DNA from: RBG-16-49-21 sp040768125
Lineage (GTDB): Bacteria > Spirochaetota > UBA4802 > UBA5550
Reading direction: 5' to 3'
DNA length: 64,000 bases
Assembly (NCBI GenBank): GCA_040768125.1
Contig: JAXGNG010000001.1
Coordinates: 124,001 to 188,000 of the forward strand
Numbering within the stretch: position 1 is the stretch's first letter; the number at the start of each line of letters is the position of its first letter. Shown one piece after another: positions 54,289-62,760 of this stretch. Made by a program: the position numbers and the translations under genes. Below the pieces are notes generated by a model, which saw nothing but the letters and a program-made list of their open reading frames with translations, made no database searches and was not told the origin of the DNA.

Positions 54289-54624
54289 ATGAAAAAGCTT
54301 TTAATTGGCGCGATGCTTATACTGTCGATTTTTCTCCCTTTGTCGGTCGTAACACCGGAATCCGTTAAAATCGACAGGAATTCCTGCTCCTGTAAGGGAA
54401 TCAGGCTCCACGGCAAGGTACAGATTGTTACGAGCTTTCCCGATCTTAAGGTTCAGGTCGTGACATCATTTCCCGACCTCAAGGTAAAACATGTGAACTC
54501 CTTTCCCGACTCCTGTGGTAAATGGCAGTTCGTCACATCGTTTCCCGACTTCAAAATTCAATACGTGACCTCGTTTCCCGATATCAAGATACAATTCGTC
54601 GAATCATTCCCCGGAATCCCGTGA
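54289..54624 (+). CDS. Secreted 11-residue repeat protein (septoil-knot-like)
   Basis: A 111-residue protein with a signal segment (residues 1-22) and a mature part of six near-tandem repeats: KVQIVTSFPDL (43-53), KVQVVTSFPDL (54-64), KVKHVNSFPDSCG (65-77), KWQFVTSFPDF (78-88), KIQYVTSFPDI (89-99) and KIQFVESFPGI (100-110). A Cys pair CSC precedes them and a Cys sits in repeat three. The pattern resembles the 7(1) septoil knot family, as I recall it. Function unknown. The reading frame is coding by its repeat structure. Confidence 0.75.
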   Translation: MKKLLIGAMLILSIFLPLSVVTPESVKIDRNSCSCKGIRLHGKVQIVTSFPDLKVQVVTSFPDLKVKHVNSFPDSCGKWQFVTSFPDFKIQYVTSFPDIKIQFVESFPGIP

Positions 54625-54641
54625 CGGGTGGTGCGGTTCCG

Positions 54642-55163
54642 ATGTCTGATATGATAATTCCGGCAAAGGCCAAATTTTTTGTGAGTGTTATATACAGCTC
54701 TGACGAAATTCTCTCTGAATTGGAAAAGCGGCTCACCAAGAAATTTGGGATAATCGATTATCGGACCAGGAGTTTTCCCTACGTATCGGGTGAATTTTTC
54801 AGGGAGAAGGGGCCCGCGCAGCACCGAGTTTTTCTTTCGTTTGGGAAATTAATGAAAAGGGAGCGGATCGTTTCGGTAAAAAGAATAACCGCGGGTCTTG
54901 AAAAACGCGTCATGAAGCAGGACCGACAAAGCGCTAAGATCGATCCAGGGTACCTGACCCTGTCCAATGTATTCATCGCGACCGGGAGGGACTATTTCCA
55001 CCGGGTCTATGTTGGGAAAGGGGTGTACCTGGAAAACGAATACCGCTACGTGGGGAAGCGGTACCAACCATGGGAATGGACCCCGCCGGATCTTCACAAG
55101 CCAGAGAATGTTTTTTTCTTCCACGAGGTGCGCATGCTGTACCAGAAGCAGCTCGGAGGGTGA
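54642..55163 (+). CDS. DUF4416 family protein
   Basis: A 173-residue protein matching DUF4416: N-terminal AKFFVSVIYSSDEILSELEKRLTKKF, then the segment DPGYLTLSNVFIATGRDYFHRVYVGKGVYLE and the final PWEWTPPDL block. The function of the family is not known. ATG 54642 lies 18 bases after the repeat-protein stop; a longer frame to 54522 reads the repeat DNA in another frame and is rejected. Operon with the repeat protein is possible. Confidence 0.85.
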   Translation: MSDMIIPAKAKFFVSVIYSSDEILSELEKRLTKKFGIIDYRTRSFPYVSGEFFREKGPAQHRVFLSFGKLMKRERIVSVKRITAGLEKRVMKQDRQSAKIDPGYLTLSNVFIATGRDYFHRVYVGKGVYLENEYRYVGKRYQPWEWTPPDLHKPENVFFFHEVRMLYQKQLGG

Positions 55164-55169
55164 TTGTTC

Positions 55170-55601
55170 CTATACATCGATCACCGCGGTGGCGCTCCAT
55201 ACCTCTCCATCCCGGGTAACCGAAAGCCCGTGAAGGGTTACCGCTTTAATATCGACTCGAAAATAATGCCGTTCCCTGTCGATCTCTTCGCCGCGGCAGA
55301 GGGCCCTTAGGCGATAGCCCCTTTCAAAGGGCGAGATATCAAGCGAGTGGGGAAGGAGAAGAAGACGCCTGGCGTCCTTGTAATAAATGATTTCTGAGAG
55401 CCATTCGTGGTAAAGAAGATCGATTGCCTCATCCTCGCACAGTATGTCAAGATCCATGGTGGGATGGATTGCCCCGGGGTTTTCCATCATGATAGCCATG
55501 AGGGCCCTCGCACCTTCGGCGAAAAGGGACTCCAGGTCATCATGTTGGACCCTGAAGGCAATATCCGCATGGCTCAATCCTTCCAGTAATTCATAGGCCA
55601 T
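55170..55601 (-). CDS. Archease
   Basis: A 143-residue archease, the chaperone that activates RtcB RNA ligase by aiding guanylylation and turnover. Seen: the N-terminal LSHADIAFRV and a metal-site Asp at the end (ATAVIDV), with the family beta-sheet pattern and a LLYHEWLSEIIYY helix. The gene is five bases downstream of rtcB, a common link. It is antiparallel to the DUF4416 gene; their ends are six bases apart. Assignment is strong. Confidence 0.9.
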   Translation of the reverse strand: MAYELLEGLSHADIAFRVQHDDLESLFAEGARALMAIMMENPGAIHPTMDLDILCEDEAIDLLYHEWLSEIIYYKDARRLLLLPHSLDISPFERGYRLRALCRGEEIDRERHYFRVDIKAVTLHGLSVTRDGEVWSATAVIDV

Positions 55602-55606
55602 TACGG

Positions 55607-57061
55607 TTACCCCTTGATGTTAGCCAGGGGAAGAAGTCGCGCAACGGCCCTGCTGAGGCCGCCCCCGGATGTCGCTTCGATGACCTCGTCGACATTTTTG
55701 TAGGCTCCTCCCGCCTCTTCGGCGAGTCCGGAGTAGGAGGAGGTGAGGACCAGTATACCGCGGTCCTGGAGATCTTTCTGGAGGTCCCTTCCCCGGTACG
55801 CGCTCCTGGCCTGGGTGCGCGACATGACCCTGCCGCTTCCATGACAGGTGGAATGGAATGCATCGCCGCTGCTATTAACGCCGGCCAGGATATAGGAGCC
55901 CGTTTCCATGCTGCCTCCGATGAGCACGGGCTGTCCCGTCTTCTTATAATGGGCGGGAATGCCCTCCATGCCGGGGCCAAAGGCGCGTGTGGCGCCCTTG
56001 CGATGTACGAGGACGGTTCTTTCAGTTCCCCGTATGCGGTGCTTCTCAAGCTTCGCCGTATTATGGCATACATCATACACAAGCCGGAGGCCGAGGTCAT
56101 CGGGCGATTTCTTGAAGATATCGGAGAACACATTCTTCACGGCGTGCATGATTACCTGGCGGTTCAGGAAGGCGTAGTTGATCGCGCAGTTCATCGCCCT
56201 GAAATAATTTTGTCCCTCTTCAGAACGGAAGGGGGCGCAGGCGAGTTCCCGGTCGGGCATTGACAGGCCGAATTTTCTTGTCATGGCGGAGAGAAAGCTC
56301 TTGAGATAATCCGTGGCGATCTGGTGGCCGTAACCGCGGCTTCCTGAATGAATCATTACCATGATCTGTTCGTCACGATCAATACCGAATATTCTCGCGG
56401 TTTCGGCATCGAAAACATTATTTTTTGTTACAACCTGTATTTCCAGGTAGTGGTTCCCGGAACCGAGGCTCCCGATCTGCTCCTTGCCGCGGGCGCGGGC
56501 TTTGTTCGAAACGGTCCGCGGATCCGCATACACCATCTTCCCCCCTTCTTCAATCAGTTCAAGGTCATCAGGTATGCCATGACCGTTTCTCACGGCCCAC
56601 TCCGCGCCACGCGTTATCGCCTCGTTGAAACGGTCGTCACCGAGGGAGATCAGCCCCCCTGAGCCCACTCCCGAGGGTATGCGGGAGAACAGGGCCTCTG
56701 TCAATTTTCTCAATTTCGGCTTTAATTCGTCCTGGGTTAGTGATGTTCTCATGAGGCGAACGCCGCAATTGATGTCAAAGCCTATTCCGCCGGGCGAGAT
56801 GACTCCCTCGTCGGGGTCCATTGCGGCGACGCCGCCAATGGGGAAGCCGTAGCCGGAATGGCCGTCTGGCATACAGAGGGCATGGCTGACGATACCCGGG
56901 AGGAAGGCGACATTGGAGAGCTGTTCAAGGACGGCGGTGTCCATGTTTTCAATAAGTTTGCGTGAGCCGTAGATGCGTCCCGGAACGCGCATCCCTTTTT
57001 TAAAACCCACGGGCAATTCGAAGAGGTATTCATTAATCTGATTGAGATGCTCGATATTCAT
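55607..57061 (-). CDS. rtcB: RNA-splicing ligase RtcB
   Basis: A 484-residue RtcB, the GTP- and manganese-dependent ligase that joins 2',3'-cyclic phosphate and 5'-OH RNA ends in tRNA splicing and RNA repair. Seen: the metal-binding segments MPDGHSGYGFPIGG and GGIGFDINCGVR, GSLGSGNHYLEIQ, HSGSRGYGHQ, and the guanylylation region with STCHGSGRVMSR. Start ATG 57061 is chosen by family fit; the ribosome site is weak. It pairs with archease. The target RNA is not known. Confidence 0.95.
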   Translation of the reverse strand: MNIEHLNQINEYLFELPVGFKKGMRVPGRIYGSRKLIENMDTAVLEQLSNVAFLPGIVSHALCMPDGHSGYGFPIGGVAAMDPDEGVISPGGIGFDINCGVRLMRTSLTQDELKPKLRKLTEALFSRIPSGVGSGGLISLGDDRFNEAITRGAEWAVRNGHGIPDDLELIEEGGKMVYADPRTVSNKARARGKEQIGSLGSGNHYLEIQVVTKNNVFDAETARIFGIDRDEQIMVMIHSGSRGYGHQIATDYLKSFLSAMTRKFGLSMPDRELACAPFRSEEGQNYFRAMNCAINYAFLNRQVIMHAVKNVFSDIFKKSPDDLGLRLVYDVCHNTAKLEKHRIRGTERTVLVHRKGATRAFGPGMEGIPAHYKKTGQPVLIGGSMETGSYILAGVNSSGDAFHSTCHGSGRVMSRTQARSAYRGRDLQKDLQDRGILVLTSSYSGLAEEAGGAYKNVDEVIEATSGGGLSRAVARLLPLANIKG

Positions 57062-57171
57062 GGCAGGAATAAAGATATCACTATCGAACAGGAAAAACCA
57101 GCAGAAAAATGGCATAATGGTGAAATACTAACGGGAGCAGTATCCGGGTCAGGGCGCGGGGAATTCTTTAT

Positions 57172-57960
57172 TCATTTGGCGGCCGCCGTTGCGAGATCTT
57201 TTACCGCGGCAAGATATTCACGCATTCCATGCATAAAAATCGTGTTATGGTCGGCCCCGGGGATGGTGAGCATTTTAAGGTAGTCCGCCCCCGAGGCGTT
57301 GCGGAGCGCCATTCCGTCACTGTACGGGATGATATGGTCGTGTTCGGCATGGATGATCAGTGTGGGGCCGGGATACATCCTGATTTTCCTCTCGTTCCCG
57401 AATCCTCCGTCCTCGCGGAGTCCGTAGCGATCCGGGTTCAGGCCGAGGCGCCTAAGGAGCGGCAGGGCACGGGCGAAGCCGCTCTCGATAATGAGCCCGT
57501 CAATAGTTTCGGCATGTCGGGAGGCGAGCTCCAGGGCAGGTGCGCTCCCGAGGGAGCGTCCCATGATGATCATGGGTCCGGTGAAACCGTTATCGCGAAG
57601 CCATGCCCTGATAAATAAAAATACAACGTGTGAGTCGGATATCATGGTGGAGACCGTTGGAACACCGCTGGAGCGTCCATAGCCGCGGTAGTCAACAGGG
57701 ATGAAGGTAAGGCCAGTCTTGACGAATAGTGGCCCCAGGTCGTCATAGTCTTCGACGATCTCGCCGTTGCCATGGAAGAAGAGCACCGCGGGCATATTAC
57801 TGTCAGCCTTGAAAATCCTTCCCCCCACCGAAATGCCCTCCTCAACGGGAATGAGTATATCCTGTGGGGCGCTGTCGCCCCGGAAGGAGCCGTGCTCCCT
57901 CCGTGGATGGAAAAGAAATGAAAGGATGTCAGGGTGGTCGAATTGTGAATAGTCATTCAT
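57172..57960 (-). CDS. Alpha/beta hydrolase
   Basis: A 262-residue alpha/beta hydrolase. Seen: the oxyanion loop LFFHGNGEIVEDY, the nucleophile elbow GRSLGS, an Asp in HAEHDHIIP and a His in GADHNTIF, giving a complete catalytic triad. Such proteins are esterases or acyl-transfer enzymes of unknown substrate. It lies 111 bases upstream of rtcB on the same strand and may be cotranscribed. Confidence 0.85.
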   Translation of the reverse strand: MNDYSQFDHPDILSFLFHPRREHGSFRGDSAPQDILIPVEEGISVGGRIFKADSNMPAVLFFHGNGEIVEDYDDLGPLFVKTGLTFIPVDYRGYGRSSGVPTVSTMISDSHVVFLFIRAWLRDNGFTGPMIIMGRSLGSAPALELASRHAETIDGLIIESGFARALPLLRRLGLNPDRYGLREDGGFGNERKIRMYPGPTLIIHAEHDHIIPYSDGMALRNASGADYLKMLTIPGADHNTIFMHGMREYLAAVKDLATAAAK

Positions 57961-58288
57961 GACAAGACCTTGAATAACCCAATGATCAACACGTTTACTG
58001 TTTAATAATAAAGATATCTTCTTATCATAGTGAATATCTGCGATGTGTCAATTGGAATTTATTGGATCGTTTATGCCCTTGCATGGCAGTGATTCCCGCC
58101 ATGCAAATCTCTGAACAACGGATCGAACATCGTATGCCTGAAATTTCGGTTGAAAAAAGTACAGCACCCTAGAATATGTCTAAACGATAAATGATGGCAG
58201 CCGGTGTGGTGGCCGCGGCGGGATAGCGCAGTTGATATATACAGCGGGAAAAAATAAATCTCACGAATAATATAACAGACTCGGAACA
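57961..58288. other. Gap before the DUF2279 gene with one hairpin
   Basis: A 328-base divergent gap. The perfect nine-base inverted repeat TTGCATGGC (58079-58087) and GCCATGCAA (58098-58106) has a ten-base loop. I see no ORF with a start site and no RNA gene. Confidence 0.35.
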
Positions 58289-59293
58289 GTGATTAGAAAA
58301 TTATTACTCGCATCATTCTGTTTTATTCTCTCTATACTACTTGCGGGGGGTGGGCAAGTAAGTTCGAATGGCGGTTTCCCGGGACATGCCTTTGCGAAGG
58401 ATAATCCGGCCGATACCGCCTCCGCACACACAGAAAAAAAGTCATCGGAAGCCGCGGAATCCGACACACGGCGCGACATAATTCGATACGTCTATGCGGT
58501 CGGTTTCCCGACGCTTACCCTGACCTACGGTTTTTCCTCATGGGGCTGGATGAAGAGGAATTACTGGAGGTGGTCGAACGAAGGATGGTTCGGCCACGGC
58601 ACCTATTACGGAGGATTTGACAAGATCGGTCACATGTTCACCCACTATTCAGCAATGCGATTGAGCTGTTCCGTCTTCAACTACACGGAAAAGGGATCGA
58701 ATAACCGTTTCCTTTACGGCGCTCTGCTGACCTTCATAATGGGGCTTTCCATAGAAATCGGAGATTCCTATTCAGGATACGGCTTTTCATATCATGATCT
58801 CGTGTTCGATTCCCTCGGGATACTGGCAGGAGGACTTCTCGAGGCCTTCCCAAGTGTGGATGCGTTCATAAGCCTGAGCCTGGAATACTGGCCGAGCGCG
58901 TTTTTCAGAAAACGCCCGGAAAAGATATTCCTCATGCCAGATGATTTCGGCGGCATGATCGTGATGGCGAACATCAAGCTCGCCGGATTCCATGAGATGG
59001 GGCTTGCCGTCCCAAACTTCATGCGATACATCATGTTCGATATCGGATACGGCGTGAGGGGGTACACCTCCTACGACCGAAGGGCTGCATGGGACAGGCG
59101 CCGGCTTCCCACTCGGAGGCAGGAAATCTACGTGGGAATATCCGTTAACTTCATGGAAATCATCAAGGATTTCTTCGAGGATCCGCGGGTATTGGCGTGC
59201 CGCGCCACCCAGCAGGTCTTCAAGTATTACCATATACCGGGATACAAGCACCGTTTCCTGGTGAATGAAAGCCTCAAAAAACCTCACTGGTGA
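58289..59293 (+). CDS. DUF2279 (YfiM-like) envelope protein
   Basis: A 334-residue protein with a signal peptide (to about residue 36), a short charged linker, and a DUF2279-like domain: GGFDKIGHMFTHYSAMRL, FIMGLSIEIGDSYSGYGFSYHD and FDSLGILAG. The family is a predicted envelope protein of unknown function, often in Gram-negatives and spirochaetes. Start is GTG. The C-terminal 100 residues are extra and not recognised. Good family assignment, no function. Confidence 0.75.
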   Translation: MIRKLLLASFCFILSILLAGGGQVSSNGGFPGHAFAKDNPADTASAHTEKKSSEAAESDTRRDIIRYVYAVGFPTLTLTYGFSSWGWMKRNYWRWSNEGWFGHGTYYGGFDKIGHMFTHYSAMRLSCSVFNYTEKGSNNRFLYGALLTFIMGLSIEIGDSYSGYGFSYHDLVFDSLGILAGGLLEAFPSVDAFISLSLEYWPSAFFRKRPEKIFLMPDDFGGMIVMANIKLAGFHEMGLAVPNFMRYIMFDIGYGVRGYTSYDRRAAWDRRRLPTRRQEIYVGISVNFMEIIKDFFEDPRVLACRATQQVFKYYHIPGYKHRFLVNESLKKPHW

Positions 59294-59387
59294 GGAACAT
59301 GTACTCGTGTTATACCAGGATATGGCATGCGATTTCACGCCTGACCGGTTAACTACGAGGAGACATTTGAAACAGACGCCGTTCTGG

Positions 59388-60308
59388 TCACTTTGAACCG
59401 CCTGCGTTCTTCGTGGCGGTTGGCCTATCATCAGTGGCAGTCGAGCGGCCCAGGAACAGGTTTGCGGGAAGGATTCGTGCATGAAGAAAAACGTCCCGGG
59501 CAGCCATGCTCCGCGCCCTTCCCCTGCAGGTACCAACGCACAGGCCGCACCCCATGCATTTCGACGGATCGTATGCGGGTTGTGATCCGGTTGAAGAGAT
59601 GGCTCCGAAAAGACATCGATCGATACAGAGACCGCATGCCGGTTCCCCCATGCATTTTCCAGGATTGAATACGGCTATTTCCGGTCCCGGGTAAAGAAAT
59701 TTCCCAGTATGCCGCCAGGTGCGGTAGAGCACGCATATATCCCGATCGCAATTGCACACGACGAAGGTCCACTTGCCGGACTGCATGCAGAAGTCCAGGG
59801 AGTGCACAAACCCCGCGTCGCGGCACTCCCTGAGAATGCGCGATGCCTCGCCGGAATCGATAATGCGGTAACCGATATTGAGGTGGTGGTATATGTCCGC
59901 GCCGTAGAGGACCACGATGTCCTTGCAGGAAAGACCGTGCCACCGGTCGAGGGCGCGCTGGCACACGCAGGGCCCCACGGCGATGCGCGCGCCCCCCGGT
60001 CCTTCTGCAGTCTCAATAAAACGCATGAAGCGCTCAGCGGCGGATGTAGTGAGTACCACGCCATGGGGAAAGTAATGGCTCATTACCGCGATGGATTTTA
60101 ATAACGCCCTTCCCGAAGCGCTCCCGGTAATTCCAGTCGAGGTAATGAGACGATCCACGATCCTGAGGATCAACGGTTCGGCCACGGCATACAGCCAGTG
60201 CAGGATGTACTGCACTGGGCCGGCGGTACCGAGACCAGTGCCCGACATTCTCACGTGGGCGAAGACCGTCATTGCAAGGATAGCAGGTAACAAAAATTCA
60301 AAACCCAT
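59388..60308 (-). CDS. Membrane-anchored Fe-S ferredoxin-like protein
   Basis: A 306-residue protein with an N-terminal hydrophobic segment, a central region with Cys-rich motifs (CVCQRALDRWHGLSC and CNCDRDIC), and two C-terminal ferredoxin-type sites: CMGEPACGLCIDRC and CMGCGLCVGTC. It probably holds two or more [4Fe-4S] clusters and passes electrons at the membrane. No partner oxidoreductase is adjacent, so its role is unknown. The start is uncertain. Confidence 0.72.
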   Translation of the reverse strand: MGFEFLLPAILAMTVFAHVRMSGTGLGTAGPVQYILHWLYAVAEPLILRIVDRLITSTGITGSASGRALLKSIAVMSHYFPHGVVLTTSAAERFMRFIETAEGPGGARIAVGPCVCQRALDRWHGLSCKDIVVLYGADIYHHLNIGYRIIDSGEASRILRECRDAGFVHSLDFCMQSGKWTFVVCNCDRDICVLYRTWRHTGKFLYPGPEIAVFNPGKCMGEPACGLCIDRCLFGAISSTGSQPAYDPSKCMGCGLCVGTCRGRARSMAARDVFLHARILPANLFLGRSTATDDRPTATKNAGGSK

Positions 60309-60616
60309 GCGATTTTCCTCATGTTAGATTCACAAAATGATATGATCGAAAATGCCGCTGAATGTCAATCATTAGCTTGTCGATATGCCGAGAATTTCAA
60401 AATGATCCAAGGAGATAATAATAGTTGGTTAGTGATGAAGGCCTGATGATCTTCTTTGCGCTTGACAGTACAGGGATGATGAGATAGAAAAAGATCAGGC
60501 GATGCGAAATAATCGAAGGTGGCGCATTATTCTGATTAATTGAAAACTCCGGTCAATATGCGATACAATATTTGTACTATGCTTTACATGGGACTGTTTC
60601 ATGGGGTGGTTGTGTG
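60309..60616. other. Divergent promoter region before the DKNYY lipoprotein
   Basis: A 308-base gap. A candidate + promoter TTGAAA (60540-60545) and TACAAT (60564-60569) with 18-base spacing reads toward the DKNYY gene. A second TTGACA (60462-60467) and TAGAAA (60485-60490) with 17 bases is flanked by inverted arms GCCTGAT...CTT (60441-60453) and AAGATCAGGC (60491-60500). No RNA gene seen. Confidence 0.45.
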
Positions 60617-61510
60617 ATGCCAATGCGGAGTTCCCTGTTTGTCACTGCCGCTGGAGCGCTGATCTGTATGGCTGTGTCAATCAATTCCTCATGTTTCTGC
60701 ACGGGAAAGCAATCAAGGTCGTGCTACAGGATAGGCGATGATGGGGTGTTTCTCCGTTATTACGGGGGGTATCCGAGGGGCGAGGAGGTGTTTCTCAAGG
60801 TGCAAGGCGCAGATCCGGGCACGTTTCGATTTATTGAGGGTTCCCGTGAGGGAGACTGCCAGTCGGGACATATGTATGCTATGGATCGCGGGCATGTTTT
60901 CTACCGCATATCCCCAATAAAGGATGCAGATCCTCTGACGTTTCTACCGCTCAGATATGGGTATTCAAAGGACGCCAAGTGCGTATATTTCAGGGGGCAG
61001 GCCGTTGAGGGGGCAGATGCGGAAGGATTTACCGTCATCGAGAACAAATATGCGCGTCCCTATGGCGCAGATCGTTTCGGCGTCTTTCATATGAATGATA
61101 GGCTGCCAAAGGATATAGACGCCGGAAGCTTCGAGATTCTCCACAGGCCGTATTATAAGGACAGGATGAGGGTCTATTACGGAAAACATTATACGGTCCT
61201 TGATGGTGCCGATCCCGTGACTTTTACCTGGCATGAATACAGAGAAATAGTAAATGACATCTATTACGCCCATGACCGTAAGAACGCATATTATTACGAG
61301 AATGGCAGGGTTGCGACGATTCACGGAATCGACCACGAGACCTTTACCGTCCTGGGGCGCCATTATGCGAGAGATAAAAACAGGGTGTATTACACCTTCA
61401 TGATCGTGGAAGGCGCCGATCCAAAAAGTTTTCACGTGCCGGAAAAGTTGAAGCAGCATCTCGGGCGCGATAGAAACCATCGTTTCATAAAGGGAAAAAC
61501 AGTTGAATAA
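60617..61510 (+). CDS. DKNYY-repeat lipoprotein
   Basis: A 297-residue protein with a signal segment that ends at SSCFC, suggesting a lipid anchor. The mature part has repeats with the pattern YGYSKDAKCVYFRGQAVEGAD, YYKDRMRVYYG, YAHDRKNAYYYENG and YARDKNRVYYTFMIVEGAD, matching the DKNYY family. The function of the family is unknown. ATG 60617 follows a GGGGTGG site. Its stop overlaps the next start (TAATG). Confidence 0.82.
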   Translation: MPMRSSLFVTAAGALICMAVSINSSCFCTGKQSRSCYRIGDDGVFLRYYGGYPRGEEVFLKVQGADPGTFRFIEGSREGDCQSGHMYAMDRGHVFYRISPIKDADPLTFLPLRYGYSKDAKCVYFRGQAVEGADAEGFTVIENKYARPYGADRFGVFHMNDRLPKDIDAGSFEILHRPYYKDRMRVYYGKHYTVLDGADPVTFTWHEYREIVNDIYYAHDRKNAYYYENGRVATIHGIDHETFTVLGRHYARDKNRVYYTFMIVEGADPKSFHVPEKLKQHLGRDRNHRFIKGKTVE

Positions 61511-61833
61511 TGAGACGAAACCGCGATCGTGATACCGCAACTGTTGAATTCATTGTATCAGGAGAAACCGGTCCTGAACGATCGGAGGAACTCAGGAAAT
61601 TATACCAGATGTGGCTCGAAACAGGTGGTTCACGGCTTGAAAGTCGCGAAAAGGGAAGGATGCGCGTCAGGGTAATAATCACGGGACCGGGACGGCCCAC
61701 AAGCGTCGATCATTCCGTGCGCTATGCCTGCGGCGAGTTGAAGGACGGCATCATCAGGGCCGGGGGCACGATATGGGACGGCACGCATGTGCAGATTACC
61801 TCTGATACAATGATCCAGCGGGATGAGGTCTGA
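61510..61833 (+). CDS. Small protein of unknown function
   Basis: A 107-residue charged protein with no signal or membrane segment. It starts with ATG overlapping the last base of the DKNYY stop, so translation is coupled. A central strand-rich part, RMRVRVIITGPGRPTSVDH, is followed by a helix and another strand. I do not recognise a family. The reading frame is supported by coupling and by codon use like its neighbours. Confidence 0.6.
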   Translation: MRRNRDRDTATVEFIVSGETGPERSEELRKLYQMWLETGGSRLESREKGRMRVRVIITGPGRPTSVDHSVRYACGELKDGIIRAGGTIWDGTHVQITSDTMIQRDEV

Positions 61834-61881
61834 AAACGTGGCATTGGTATTCCGCCACCGCTTTTGCTCCATGGAGATGAT

Positions 61882-62739
61882 ATGATAACCACGCCGGAAG
61901 TTCAGTCACAAGACATCGGGGACGCACGCATCGAGTACCTCCATTATCCGGGCAATGGGCCCGTTATCATCATGCTGCACGCGACGGGTTTTCTTCCCTG
62001 GCTCTGGCATCCTATCGCGCGCTCCCTGTCGGAGGAATACCGGGTACTGGCGCCTTACTTCTGCGACCACAGGACCGCGGAGCCCGAAGATGGCCTCGAC
62101 TGGATGATGCTTGCCGATGACCTGTGCCGTTTGTGCAAGGGGCTTGGCATTACCGAGCCGTTTCTTATTGGTCATTCAATGGGTGCCACGGTGATGACCC
62201 TTGCCGAGGCGGCATTTGGCCCCGTGGCGCGGGGAATGATTTTGATCGAGCCGATTTATCTTCCTGGTGAGATATATAAAATGGGACTAACAATAGATCA
62301 GCATCCCCTGGCATCCCGTTCCATCAGGAGGAAGAACCACTGGGAAAACGTCAATGAGGCGAGGACATACCTAAGGTCAAAGGCGCTTTTCAAGAACTGG
62401 GATGAGGAAATGCTCGATCTCTACATTTCGTACGGCATGGTGCCGGGGGAGACAGGAGGGCTGAACCTGGCCTGCCACCCCCGTAGGGAGGCGGCGCTTT
62501 TCATGGGTTCCCAGAAGATGGACCCGTGGCCTCTTCTTCCAAAAATTTCCTGCCCGGCAATGGTAATGGAAGGCGAGCTGAGTGAGAACCGCCAATTCAT
62601 AGATCTCAAGAAAGCGGCATCGTTATTCGCTGACGGAACCTACAGGCTGGTGGAGGGTGCCGGGCATCTGATTCCCATGGAAAAACCTGCCGAGGTTTCT
62701 CGCGTCATCAGGGAATTCTTCCGCCCCCTTCTTCCATGA
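61882..62739 (+). CDS. Alpha/beta hydrolase
   Basis: A 285-residue alpha/beta hydrolase. Seen: the oxyanion loop MLHATGFLPWLWHP, the nucleophile elbow GHSMGA, and a C-terminal His in VEGAGHLIPME. The acid residue is probably in MVMEGELSENR, where Glu replaces the more usual Asp. The family covers esterases, lipases and C-C hydrolases; the substrate is not known. ATG 61882 follows GGAG; ATG 61864 is an alternative. Confidence 0.83.
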   Translation: MITTPEVQSQDIGDARIEYLHYPGNGPVIIMLHATGFLPWLWHPIARSLSEEYRVLAPYFCDHRTAEPEDGLDWMMLADDLCRLCKGLGITEPFLIGHSMGATVMTLAEAAFGPVARGMILIEPIYLPGEIYKMGLTIDQHPLASRSIRRKNHWENVNEARTYLRSKALFKNWDEEMLDLYISYGMVPGETGGLNLACHPRREAALFMGSQKMDPWPLLPKISCPAMVMEGELSENRQFIDLKKAASLFADGTYRLVEGAGHLIPMEKPAEVSRVIREFFRPLLP

Positions 62740-62760
62740 AACGCGATGGCGCAATGTATG

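Noticed and set aside
54410..54610. CRISPR-like array
   Set aside because: The repeats are 33-39 bases, imperfect and in frame with a coding sequence, with no spacers; they are protein repeats.
54522..54641. Longer start for the DUF4416 gene
   Set aside because: This stretch reads the repeat-protein DNA in another frame; the DUF4416 family likeness begins only after ATG 54642.
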